NCBI GenBank assembly: GCA_963823675.1
Contig: CAWGMT010000004.1
Span: 310,001 to 374,000 of the forward strand
Length of the DNA stretch: 64,000 nucleotides
Direction of reading: 5' to 3'
Origin: CAWGMT01 sp963823675
GTDB taxonomy: Bacteria; Planctomycetota; Planctomycetia; Isosphaerales; Isosphaeraceae
Shown: positions 40,375 to 50,400 of the stretch, piece by piece
Layout: each line of letters starts with the position of its first letter
How positions within the stretch are numbered: the stretch's first letter is position 1
Notes under the pieces: model-generated
Told to the model about the DNA's origin: nothing
The model's input: only the letters and a program-made list of their open reading frames with translations
Databases searched by the model: none
Translations under genes and position numbers: made by a program

Positions 40375-42956
40375 ATGCAATCAAGCGATAGCAAGGCGAA
40401 GCCAGCGAAGACGAGATCACGAAGGGATCGGCAGCCAGTGGCCGGTGGTGTGTCCGACTCGAGCCAGATCATCGTTTTGAGCGAGCGGGACGATAGTCCG
40501 GTGCTCCAGCCCTGTCGAATTCCGCTGCTTCCGTTGCGGTCCGACGTGGTTTTTCCCCAGACCGTGGTGCCGCTGGTCATCAATCGGCCGAGCGGGATCA
40601 GGCTGATCGACGATTGCATGATGGGTGAGCGGATGATCGGGCTGGTAAGCCAGGTGCATCCCGAGGCCGACGCGCCGATCGAGGACGACCTGTACCGGAC
40701 GATGTGCGTGGGCATGATCTTGAAGATGCTCAAGTTCCCCGATGGCTCGACCCGGATTGTGTGTCAGGGTCAGTATCGGGCGCGGCTCGTGTCGGTGGTC
40801 CAGACCGAGCCCTATCTCGTCGGCCAGATCGAGCCCTGCGAAGAGATCGTCGAGAACGGCGTCGAGCTCGACGCGCTGGTGCACCACGTGAACCGCTACT
40901 TTCAGCGGATGGTCAACCAGAGTCAGCAGATCCCCGAGGAGTTGCAGGTCGCGGCGATCAATACGCATGAGCCGGGCCGGCTTGCCGACCTCCTGGCTTC
41001 GAGCTTGCCGTTTTCGATCGAGGAAAAGCAAAGCCTGCTGGGCGAGATCGACGTGCGAGCGCGTCTCGAACGCCTGGGCCAGTATCTCTCGCGCCAGCTT
41101 GCGGTGATCGAGCTGTCGACCAAGATTCAGGAACAGGTGGGCAGCGAGCTCTCGAAGGCGCAGCGAGACCACTTCTTGAGGCAGCAGCTCAAGGCGATTC
41201 AGGAAGAGCTGGGGGACGGCGAAAATGAGAACCCGGAGATCGCCGAATTGTGGGAGCGCATCAAGAAGGCGGGCCCACCGGCCGAGGTATTGAACGAAGC
41301 CGAGCGCGAGCTCGAGCGGCTGGCGGGCATGCACCCGAGCTCGGCCGAGTACTCGATCGTGCGCACCTATCTCGACTGGCTGGCCATTCTGCCCTGGAGC
41401 AAGGCCAGCCGCGATAAGCTCGACCTGCGCCGAGCCCGCAAGGTCCTGGACAGCGACCATTTCGATCTCGAAAAGATCAAGGAGCGCATCCTGGAATATC
41501 TGGCCGTCCGCAAGCTCAAGAAGGACATGAAGGGACCGATTCTCTGTTTCGCCGGGCCGCCGGGTACCGGCAAGACCTCTCTGGGCAAAAGCATCGCCAA
41601 GGCGCTCGGGCGGGCATTTGTGCGAGTCAGCCTGGGCGGCGTCCACGACGAGGCCGAGATTCGCGGCCACCGGCGCACGTACGTCGCGGCCCTGCCGGGC
41701 GCGTTATCCAGGGGATCCGCAAGGCCGGGACCAACAACCCCGTCTTCATGCTCGACGAGGTCGACAAGCTGGGCGCGGATTTTCGCGGCGACCCGTCCGC
41801 GGCGCTCCTGGAAGTCCTCGACCCGGAGCAGAACTCGACCTTCCGCGACCATTATCTCGACGTCGATTTCGACCTCTCCAAGGTGATGTTCATCGCGACG
41901 GCCAACATGCTCGAGACGATCCCCTCGCCGCTTCTGGACCGGATGGAAGTCTTGCAGCTTCCGGGCTATAGCGAGGAGGAGAAGACCCAGATCGCGCAGA
42001 AGTACCTCATACCCAAGCAGCTCGACCAGCACGGGCTGCTTGCCCCGGACCTGCAAATCAGCGATGCGGCGATTCGCAAGATCATCGCCGACTACACCCG
42101 CGAAGCGGGCCTGCGCAATCTCGAGCGCGAGATTGCCGCCATCTGCCGCAAGGTGGCCCGGCGCCGCGCCGAGGGGCGTAAGCAGTCAACCTCCGTCGAG
42201 CCCAAACAGGTCACCGAGCTCTTGGGGCCGTCGCGCTTCTTCCGCGAGCTCGCCGATCGGACGGGCATTCCGGGTGTCGCCACCGGTCTGGCCTGGACGC
42301 CGATCGGCGGCGAAATCCTCTTCATCGAAGCCACGACGATGCCCGGCAAGGGCGGACTGACCCTGACCGGCCTGCTCGGCGAGTCGATGCGCGAAAGCGC
42401 GCAGGCCGCGCTCTCCTACCTCCGCAGCCACGCCAAGGAACTTTTGATCGATATCGCCCGGTTTCACAAGACCGACCTGCACATTCACGTGCCGGCCGGC
42501 GCGGTTCCCAAGGACGGCCCCTCGGCCGGCGTGGCCATCGCGGCCGCCCTGATCAGCTTGTTCCGCGACCAGCCGATCCAGAGCGTGCTGGCGATGACCG
42601 GCGAGGTCACGCTGACCGGTCGAATCCTGCCCGTCGGGGGCGTCCGCGAAAAGATCCTGGCCGCGCGCAGGGCGGGCATCAAGATCGTGCTCCTGCCGAG
42701 ACACAACGAGAAAGACCTGGTCGAGATTCCTGCCGAGGTCAAGGCCGATCTCACTCTTAAACCGGTCGACACGCTCGATGACGTCGTCGCACAGCTCTTC
42801 GCGACCGATCGCCCCGCGGCCGAAACCGGGCCAAGAACGCCCGCCAAGCCAGCGCGGTCCCTCCGCAGCGCCGCTCGCTCGAAGCTCGGCACCGGCAACC
42901 ACCCGGGACGTCCCGTCCCACCCGACCGATCGACCCGGCGGCCCGGGATCCCGTGA
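40375..42956 (+). CDS. lon: ATP-dependent protease Lon (one frameshift)
   Basis: Cytoplasmic AAA+ protease. The N-terminal substrate domain begins after a 40-residue Ser/Lys-rich extension (LPLRSDVVFPQTVVPLVINR). Walker A GPPGTGKTS is at residues 394-402 and Walker B VFMLDEVDKLG follows. The catalytic Ser is in PKDGPSAG (codon 42522-42524) and the catalytic Lys in VREKILAARRAG (codon 42651-42653), 43 residues apart as in E. coli Lon. One shift near 41700 lies in RTYVGALPGRVIQG; restoring one C in GGCCGCG repairs it. The C-terminal ~45 residues are a Pro/Arg-rich extension beyond the usual end. Confidence 0.93.
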
Positions 42957-43037
42957 TGACGCCAGGTCTTGGTCTGCGGCGCGACAACGCAAACCTGCGC
43001 AAGACTTCCGGAGCGGGGTCGATCAACCCGCGCTGGG

Positions 43038-43130
43038 TTGCCGAAGACGACGACTGACGCGTGGTATGAGCTTGTCGATCCCGAGACCCGCCTGACTCAA
43101 GGCAAATTGATCTTTGATTGTCCGTCATGA
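43038..43130 (+). pseudogene. Fragment of an uncharacterised planctomycete protein
   Basis: A 30-codon TTG-started frame reads DAWYELVDPETRLTQGKLIF then DCPS before a stop. The block resembles the N-terminus of hypothetical planctomycete proteins I remember (LTQGDLIFDCPV). The next frame continues with MNFFSSQAEQAGHQTLQPPK, without further similarity. Probably a truncated gene at the edge of the defence island. Low confidence. Confidence 0.3.
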
Positions 43131-43487
43131 ATTTCTTCTCGTCGCAAGCCGAGCAGGCGGGACATCAAACGCTTCAGCCACCGAAAACTCGGTCCCTTGG
43201 CGAGGTCCTTCTGATGGGGAAGGTCGGAAGATCCCGCGGAGGCTCTGGATGTGTCGTAGCTTCTCGATGCACCAACCTCGCACGGAGACCTGTCTTTCAG
43301 GCTACCGAGGATTTTCCAACGAGGTCGAAGTGGCGATCGTCAATATAACTTATGCCGGTCTGCCCCATTCTGTGCTCAATTGTCATCCCAGCGTCGCGGC
43401 AATCTTCATCTATCACCAGCACTCCAAATAGCTTGTCAGGTGATGACCGTGACGTCTGCCAGACCGCAGCAACAGCTTCGAGTTTCT

Positions 43488-43788
43488 CTAACTCGTTCTG
43501 TGCTCGATTCTCTCCGTCTCCGCCACTCCTGAGCAGCGGGCGATCGGTGCAATGAACAACTCGCACGCCTCCCTTCCCGATTCCGCGATCCGCTTCAGGG
43601 CGTTCCAGGCCCAAGGCCCAAAGTCCTGAAGCAAGCCGCGCGCGTGTAAGAGAAATTCGCCCTGACCCGTGCGGTCGTACTCGTGGAATGCCGCCTCGGC
43701 CACTAACTCGGGATCGGCGTACGAGAGAAGCCAGTCTCGGGTCAACTTCCTTCATGGCCTTGTACAACAGTTTTTCGGTGTCGGTCAT
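43488..43788 (-). pseudogene. Truncated HEAT-like gene (paralogue of 54191-54679)
   Basis: Starts MTDTEKLLYKAM, shifts frame near 43745, then runs TRDWLLSYADPELVAEAAFH, EYDRTGQGEFLLHARGLLQD and CSGVAETERIE, closely matching the 162-residue gene at 54191-54679. Similarity stops abruptly after ERIE, and the DNA continues into an unrelated open frame (QNELEKLEAVAAVWQTS, 43297-43490) of unknown origin. It follows an isolated methyltransferase tail, just as the intact paralogue follows the full methyltransferase. Confidence 0.65.
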
Positions 43789-43831
43789 CGATTGTCTCAT
43801 CAGGATCGAAGCTTGAGATAAGCTGAGCAAT

Positions 43832-44187
43832 TTACTTGCTGCTGCTCCCTGCCGTCGGCGCTTGCCGCCGGGTTCGTCGAGCTGAAAGCGATCTCCTTCC
43901 CCGGCTGGGGTCAACCCCAGCAGATCGATCACCGGCTGGGGGAGATTCTCGTTGAGCGGGATATCCCAGTAGGGGTCGTGTTTTTTGGTGAAGGCGCCCA
44001 AGCCGATCGATTTCAGCTCGTCGAAACGGGCCAGGCAAAACTCGGGGGCCTTGGGACAGCTCGTGTGCTTGAAGGTCGAGAGGACGTGGGCGTACTGGTC
44101 GCGCGACATGCCGCAGGCGTCGGCCGCCACCGCGTCAATCGTCGGTCGCGCCGACTGTCGCTCGTCGTCGCCAGCCGATGCGGGCCA
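43832..44187 (-). pseudogene. Isolated 3' tail of the DISARM-like methyltransferase (tail 1)
   Basis: Encodes WPASAGDDERQSARPTIDAV, then MSRDQYAHVLSTFKHTSCPK, FTKKHDPYWDIPLNENLPQP and an ending KRRRQGSSSK, matching the last ~110 residues of the 55146-59486 methyltransferase at protein and nucleotide level. No methyltransferase catalytic part precedes it; upstream DNA at 44188-44295 is unrelated. One base near 43845 is missing relative to the intact gene. It cannot act alone as an enzyme. Confidence 0.8.
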
Positions 44188-44295
44188 GGCACCAGACCAT
44201 CTTGAGCCTGAGCGCCGCCGGCTTGCCCGTGCGAAGCGGCTGTGAGACGCGTGCGAATCCGACGCCTGGGACGACAGGGCAACGGATCCCAGCGC

Positions 44296-44987
44296 TCAGG
44301 TCCGGATCTCGTGGAGGGCCCACGGGAGATTCGTGGTGAAGGTGAGATTCACGGCCTGAAGATCCGGTGCCAGGTTGGGGTCTGGATTGCCATAGTCAGT
44401 CGTGTTCGAGGTGCAGAACACGCACTTTCTGGCAAACCCGTTCACCCGAAGTTGACGGGTAAGTTCGAGGCACTCCTCCACGATAACGCAGTCCTTCATT
44501 TCACCCCCCTGTTTGGAAGGTGCCACCTTGGCAACCACGCGACCGATCGCCCGCGTGGCAGAACCACCGTCCGGATCCAGCACCAAGGCCAGATCCAAGA
44601 TCTCCTTGGACGGGTCGAAAAGGCGGTCGTGAAGGTTTGCGATTGGGTAGGCCGGCACCCCGTACGCGAGGCCGATGCCCAGAGCGCCGCACGCGGCGTG
44701 AAAGTGCTGTGCCTGGTCCTGGATCTTCTCGAGGTGGCGGCGTACCTCGTCTCTTGTTGTTTGCGCGTGATTACCCCACTCGGTCGGGACCACGGAGGCG
44801 CCACCAGAGCACAACCGGGCGGCTGCGACTTGAGCAGCCCACGCAGATCGATCGCACTCTGCACGAAGTTGGTGCCCATGCAGCGCATAGTGGCCCGGAT
44901 GATATCGACGGTGACGCAGGTATCCAGGAAGAGCACGGGACGGTCGTCCGCTCGGAGCTGCGCCTCCGCGAGGGCAATGCTGGGCAT
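44296..44987 (-). CDS. PIN-like nuclease domain protein (one frameshift)
   Basis: Starts MPSIALAEAQLRADDRPVLF with the first PIN acidic motif in LFLDTCVTVDIIRATMR. After a shift near 44790 (one C missing from CCC) it continues VVPTEWGNHAQTTRDEVRRH and later KDCVIVEECLELTRQL and KCVFCTSNTTDYGNPD, the typical order of PIN-fold acidic residues. About 230 residues. PIN proteins are Mg-dependent RNases, often toxins. It starts 3 bases after the stop of the MKIF-type gene, so the two form a bicistronic unit. The target is unknown. Confidence 0.7.
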
Positions 44988-44990
44988 ATC

Positions 44991-45653
44991 TCAAGCGCTC
45001 CGGCGGTGCCCGTCAGCGAAGCCGAGCAGTTCCCGCCCGTACTCGTATTCGAGCGCGAGCTGGTCGGCAACCTCCGGTGGCCAGCCATCCACCTCGAGCA
45101 GCCAGCGGCGCACGTCCGCCGCGTCCATCCTACTCCCCTCCCGGTGAGCCGCCACGACGAAGGCGTTCCACCGGTCGCGGTCGGCTGGGTGCGATGAGCC
45201 AGTGCCTCTGTTCGCGCAGGCCGAGAACGTGCGGAGAAGTTCCGCTGTCTCGTGCGACATCCAGTGCTCCAGGTCCACCTCACCAGCGGTCAGCGTGGCC
45301 ACCATCCCTGCCGACGCGGTGTAAGGCCGGATGACGCGATCATAGAAGTCCTCCAAGATGGCGTTGTACTCGCCGTGATCGAGCTGGTGCTTAACCGTCG
45401 GGAGGATGTTCGAGACGAAGAACGTCCCCGAGTCTTTCTGCGTCAAGATGACCATGGCGGCTGGCCGTCGACCTTCCGGCGAACAATTAAAGCAGAAAGT
45501 CGGCCTGGGCCGCAGCACGGGGGCCGCGCGCGCCCGCCCCTCGGCAGCGCGATCGCGTGTCCAGCCCGGCGGCGGAGAGCGCTCGATCCGGTCGGCCGCG
45601 GCGGCCAAAGGATCTGCTTCCGTAGTAATGTACAAGTCGCGGAAGATCTTCAT
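44991..45653 (-). CDS. MKIFRDLYI-type protein, partner of the PIN-like gene
   Basis: The start at 45653 (MKIFRDLYITTEADPLAAAA) has GAGG six bases upstream; the longer frame to 45719 lacks a good site. About 220 residues: RIERSPPPGWTRDRAAEG, FCFNCSPEGRRPAAMVILTQ, then helical ILPTVKHQLDHGEYNAILED and WLLEVDGWPPEVADQLALEY. I recall similar uncharacterised proteins with the same MxIFxDLYI opening and a GW-R-D block but no function. Tight linkage to a PIN-like gene suggests an antitoxin or targeting partner (inference). Confidence 0.6.
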   Translation of the reverse strand: MKIFRDLYITTEADPLAAAADRIERSPPPGWTRDRAAEGRARAAPVLRPRPTFCFNCSPEGRRPAAMVILTQKDSGTFFVSNILPTVKHQLDHGEYNAILEDFYDRVIRPYTASAGMVATLTAGEVDLEHWMSHETAELLRTFSACANRGTGSSHPADRDRWNAFVVAAHREGSRMDAADVRRWLLEVDGWPPEVADQLALEYEYGRELLGFADGHRRSA

Positions 45654-45802
45654 GGCGACCTCAGCAAGTGGGAAACCCTCTTCTGCCTCTCCGCCAAGAA
45701 GCAAGGCGTTCGTGCGCAATCCCGAGCTTTTCGTCCATTATAGCCGGCAGGGAGCGGGAAAGTCATTTCGCGAGGACTGGAACCGGGAACGGATTGCGGC
45801 GT

Positions 45803-46111
45803 CTACTTCCTGGCTCGCCCCTTACGCTTTCGCTTACCTGCCGTCTCGCCGAGTTCAAAGCGCTCTTCCTCGCCATCCTCGGCCAACCCCGGCAGGTCGA
45901 TCACCGGCTGGGGGAGATTCTCGTTGAGCGGGATGTCCCAAAAGGGGTCGTGTTTCTTGGTGAAGGTGTCGAGGCCGATCGATTTCAGCTCGTCGAAGCG
46001 GGCGAGGCACAACTCGGGGGCCTTTGTGTGGCTTGTGTGCTTGAAGGTCGAGAGGACGTGGGCGTACCGGTCGCGCGACCGACCGTAAGTGCCGGCTTCC
46101 ACCGCGTCATT
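45803..46111 (-). pseudogene. Isolated 3' tail of the DISARM-like methyltransferase (tail 2)
   Basis: Encodes RSRDRYAHVLSTFKHTSHTK, APELCLARFDELKSIGLDTF, DPFWDIPLNENLPQPVIDLP and ends KRKRKGRARK, again the last ~100 residues of the methyltransferase at 55146-59486. No catalytic domain upstream. The PIN/MKIF cassette follows it on the same strand, and tail 1 lies beyond that, so the cassette is bracketed by two direct tail copies. Confidence 0.8.
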
Positions 46112-46388
46112 TTCCGGTTCTCTGACAATTGTCGTTGCAAGTGCGACAGATTGTGGTTAAGATGACCTGAGACTCAGGCCGGCGATCTTGCTTCGCCTGG
46201 AGAGGCCGTTCTCCTGACACGTTGAGTATCCTGGCGCTCTTGGAGGGTGCCAGGCGGCAAGAGAGTCGCGACAGGGCGGGCGCCTGGGACTGTTATCGCT
46301 CAGACCTTCGTATGACAACTACGAATGGCCGGCTGGGATTCGAAGTTTGATGGCGGACGCTGCGGCTCCGGTAGAGGGAGAGCTCTTC

Positions 46389-47246
46389 ATGCGGCATCAA
46401 CATGCCTTGGTCCTCGTTCTCATGGCCGGGGCCGGCTGCCTGCGCGGGCTCGAGGCCAAGGCGGGCGAGCCGCCTGCCTATGAGGTGTATGCGGTCCGTT
46501 ACGCCAATCTGCTCGACTTCCCGGTTTCCGCTCTGGTCCAGGGGGCTGAGCCGGGTAGGAAACTCGACATCGCAATGTCCTTCTGGGTGCTGAAAGGCCC
46601 CGGCGGCAGGACGGTCCTGGTCGATGCGGGGTTCTATCGGCCGCGGTTGTTAAGACAGAGGAGCGGCGTCGCCGACTACACCCGACCGGACAAGGCGCTC
46701 GGACGGCTCGGGATCAGGCCGGAGGAGGTCACCGACATCGTCGTCACGCACATGCACTGGGACCATGCCGACGGTGTCGACTTGTTCCCGAAGGCGCGGG
46801 TCTGGATCCAGAAGGACGAGTTCAACTACTACACCCGCGAGGCCAAGCAGCCGAGCGGCCATGATCGGAATGACGAACTGAATGAAGCCTCCGCGATGGT
46901 GAAGCTCAACACTCAGGGTCGCGTTCGTCTCGTCGACGGCGATGCGCGGGAGATTCTCCCGGGTGTGACCGTCTACACCGGGGGGCGGCACACGTTTGCG
47001 TCGCAGTACGTGGGCGTGAATACGAAGGCGGGCCGCGTGGTGATCGCGTCGGACAACCTCTATCTGTACGAGAACCTCGACAAGCACGTCCCGATCGCCC
47101 AGACCTTCGACGCAAAGTCAAACCTGGCGGCGCAGGACCGCATGAAGCGGCTTGCGGCGAGCCCGCGGCTGATCGTCCCGGGACACGACCCGGAGGTGTT
47201 CGTCAGGTTTCCGAAGCCAGGGAATGGCGTGGCGCGGGTGGAGTAG
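46389..47246 (+). CDS. Secreted MBL-fold metallo-hydrolase, lactonase-like
   Basis: The start at 46389 gives a signal peptide (MRHQHALVLVLMAGAGCLRG); an earlier start would put charged residues before it. The MBL zinc motif is VVTHMHWDHADG (HxHxDH), with GGRHTFASQYVGVN and the late His in IVPGHDPEV. Length and order fit the N-acyl homoserine lactonase branch of MBL hydrolases, but the branch also covers other lactonases, so quorum quenching is only one option. Divergent from the island genes and intact. Confidence 0.82.
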   Translation: MRHQHALVLVLMAGAGCLRGLEAKAGEPPAYEVYAVRYANLLDFPVSALVQGAEPGRKLDIAMSFWVLKGPGGRTVLVDAGFYRPRLLRQRSGVADYTRPDKALGRLGIRPEEVTDIVVTHMHWDHADGVDLFPKARVWIQKDEFNYYTREAKQPSGHDRNDELNEASAMVKLNTQGRVRLVDGDAREILPGVTVYTGGRHTFASQYVGVNTKAGRVVIASDNLYLYENLDKHVPIAQTFDAKSNLAAQDRMKRLAASPRLIVPGHDPEVFVRFPKPGNGVARVE

Positions 47247-47278
47247 GACGGGGCCGACGTTCGCCGTCGCACAAGATC

Positions 47279-47476
47279 CTCGATGCCTCCACCTGGGGAC
47301 CGATCCTTGCGGTTCGGGCCCTGTTCGACCAACCGGGACTGTGGTCCATCCTCGACGCGACACTCGGCAAGGCCAAATCACCAGCACCTGCTTCGAGGGT
47401 GCTGGACCGATCAACTTCGCCAAACACGGCCGCAGCCGAGACGAAAAGCCGCGCAACCCGCAGGTTTACGTCGCGC
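47279..47476 (+). mobile_element. IS1634-like transposase fragment
   Basis: Two adjacent frames encode ASTWGPILAVRALFDQPGLW (47284 on) and ITSTCFEGAGPINFAKHGRS then RDEKPRNPQVYVA (47376-47475). The second block matches the TSTYFEG...GxSRDxKPRNxQ core of IS1634-family (IS4-like) transposases. Start, catalytic remainder and terminal repeats are gone, and an internal piece is missing. It overlaps the stop codon of the large helicase on the other strand. Confidence 0.6.
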
Positions 47477-50400
47477 CACCCCAAACATGGGCTAGCTCCG
47501 CCCCGCGCCCCAAGTCATTCGCTCTCAGTTCCACAACCGTCCACGGCGGAGAACCGTTCCGAAGCCGGTCGCGGATGTACCTGTCTCGCCGAAGGTTCGT
47601 ACCGGTGTGAAAGGCCGCCCCGTCCACGTAGATGGCGAGTCGGCGCTGCGGCACGGCAAAATCGGCGACGCTGATCGGCGCTCCACCGTCGGTCGGGGAG
47701 ACAGGGACTTGTTTCTCCGGGTGGAACCCGTGGTCCTCGAACAGCCGGAGGAATTTCAGCTCAAGTGGCGAGCCAACGCCCGCGGCATAAGCTTCCAGCC
47801 ACGGGCGGGGGTCGTCGATGTCTCCCGTTTCCCGCGGTCGCCGCGCCGGCGACGCCTGGCGGAGTTGCTCCAAGGCCGGAAGGGCCTGGGGCCAGTCAAG
47901 CTTGTCATGGAAGCGCTGGTTGTAATAGGACTTCAGGCATCGATAGCACGCGGTCTCGCAGTCAGGGTGGTCAAGGTGGTCGATCGCCCGAGATGCAACA
48001 TGGTCGAGATTTTGAGCCACCCGTTCCAGGTAGCCGCTGCCCCCCAGGCTCGGATCGATGAACGCCAGCGAGACCAGGCCATAACGGTCCGGCGCGTCGC
48101 CAGTATCCCAGGGTCCCTCGAGCTCGAACTCCAGCTCTCCCGAGCCAAGCATGAAATAGTGCTGAATGCCGTTCAGCAGGGCGTAGCCGAGCGAAAGCCC
48201 CCACGAATCGACCTGGTCTGCCCGAGTTGACTGCGGAACCGGCAGCAAGAGCCGCAAGACCTCCGCCTTGCCGGACGTCGTGATCGCGACTGCGACCGGC
48301 CTGTTGCCTTGAAGCGCGCAGGCCCTTGAATGGCCGCCCGTTGCTTGGGCCGCTTGCCGCTGGGCATTTCTCCGGCCGCCCCGGGCGGCTTGCACGGTCG
48401 CCGGCTGGTCAAGCAAGTTGCCGCAGGATGGGCAGAGCAAGTAGCCCTTCGCCTCGGGATGGAGAACCGTGTTGCCGGCCTGCAACTCCGCGGGGGTCGG
48501 CGGTGCTCCCTCGTTTACCCAGCGCACTTCTTCATTGCGGCTCAGGCGCAGGGCCCAGCCCGGCCCAACGGTCCAGCGGTCGGTCACCGAACCGTCCCAC
48601 TGCGGGTAGATGCGGACGAGGTTGCGAACGGCGAAGCGATCCTCCTCATCGAGAATGGGCCGTTCTTCGCGGCGAGCCAGGAAGCCCGCAAAGTCGTAGG
48701 CTGGGTGTGCCGCGCCAGGGCCTGCGGCCTCGCAGCGCGGACAGCGCGGCTGGTCGGCGTCGTGACGAAGGCGGCACGAACCGCAGCGGCGATAATTCCA
48801 GGTCGGGGCCTGAGATTGCGGGTTCCAGGGGGATGAGGTATCCAGACCGATCACCTTCCAGCGCCGGGACCGGGCATATACGTGGGCCTCCGGCTGGAAC
48901 TGGCCAATGCCAAACCGTCGCGTGACGGAGATGGCGTCTTCCTCGTGAGGATCGCCCAAGAGCCGCAGCGCGGCCGGCTCGGAGGGAAACTCGTATCCCG
49001 GCAAGAGGCCGAATTCCGCGAACCGCCGGAGCGGATAACCCGCCGATCGATCATCGGCCTCCTGGTTCCGCCGCTGCCTGTCGGTGGGGATGCCCAGAAG
49101 TCGAGCCACCAGTTCTCCGGCGCGATTACCCGCAAACTGGCCCTGGAGCTCTCGGTGATACCGATCGAGGGCTTGACGCAACTCGATCACCTGGCGCGCG
49201 GTGCACTCGAAAACGCGATGCACGCGCTGCGGCAGTTGTTGAAGCTGTGTTCGAAGCTCCGCGACGGTGAGTTGCGCCCTGGTGAGCACGTCGGCTCCCC
49301 ATGCCTCCCCGGCGACCTCAATCGCGTGTTCCACCTGCGCTTTGACCGCTTCGACGAGGGCCGTGATCGCTTCCTCCTTGAGGTTGCCGCTGGCGTCCAC
49401 ATAATCGACCATCTTGCCGGAAAGGCCCGGGTTCGTCGCGCCGAAGGCAATCGCGTAAAGATGCCGCACGATCACGTCGCGGTTGCCCAGGTTGAGGGCC
49501 GGGGCGGGCACCTCGCCCGCGATCATTTCGCGTGGCTTGTCGTAAAAATACTGGTCGTGTGGGGTGCTGCGGGCGTAACCGACGACCATGCCGACCCTGG
49601 AGCGCCGACCGGCGCGGCCTCCGCGTTGGGCGTAATTGTCCGGCCGCGGGGGCACGTTGCGCAAGATGACGGCGTCAAGGCCCCCAACGTCGATTCCCAT
49701 TTCCAGCGTCGGCGAGCAGGAGAGCAGGTTGACCGGCGATATCGTGGGGCCTCCCTTGAACTTGTCTTCGATCTCCGCGCGCTCGGTGGTGGGCACCTGG
49801 GCGGTGTGCTCCCTGGCCACGAGCGGAATGGCGTCTTTCTTGCGGATGTGCCTGATCGTCCGGTTCAAGGCGATTTCGGCGTCGGGCCAGCGAACCAGCA
49901 TACCGTGGCACCGCGGGCAGGGCATCTTGCGTCGCGCGCCGAGCAAATCTCGCCGCAGACTTCACAGTGGTAGCGGCTGGATTCGTCGAGCAGGACGAGC
50001 CGAACGACCTCTGCGTTGACCTGCAAGAGCTTCCTTCGAGCGTTGGTGCCGCACAGTTCCACCGGCGTGAGAAACGACCCGCGCTTGAGAAAGCTGAGCA
50101 CCTCGACCATGGAATGATCGTTCGGCGGGCTGCCGCAGAATCGGTCGATCAGGTTGCGGAATAGTCCTTCGAGACTTGGCGGCCGCCCCCCCGCGCCAGG
50201 CCTGCGCCAGGCATTGTGATGCTTGATGCCCTGGGGCAGCGACGCGGGGTCGAGGTTCGCCGCGACTTGTCCGCCGTCCGTCAACGGATAGCCCTGCGGG
50301 CTCCTGAGCTGCCGCTCCCACTCGGCGAGTTTGATGAACTCGGGACAGGCGATGTGGGAAGGGTGATACTGCAACATCGGGCGCGAGAAGGCCCCGCGTG

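Noticed and set aside
48882..49973. 363-codon plus-strand frame opposite the giant helicase
   Set aside because: Antisense shadow; composition is typical of reversed coding DNA and the helicase motifs lie in the same bases.
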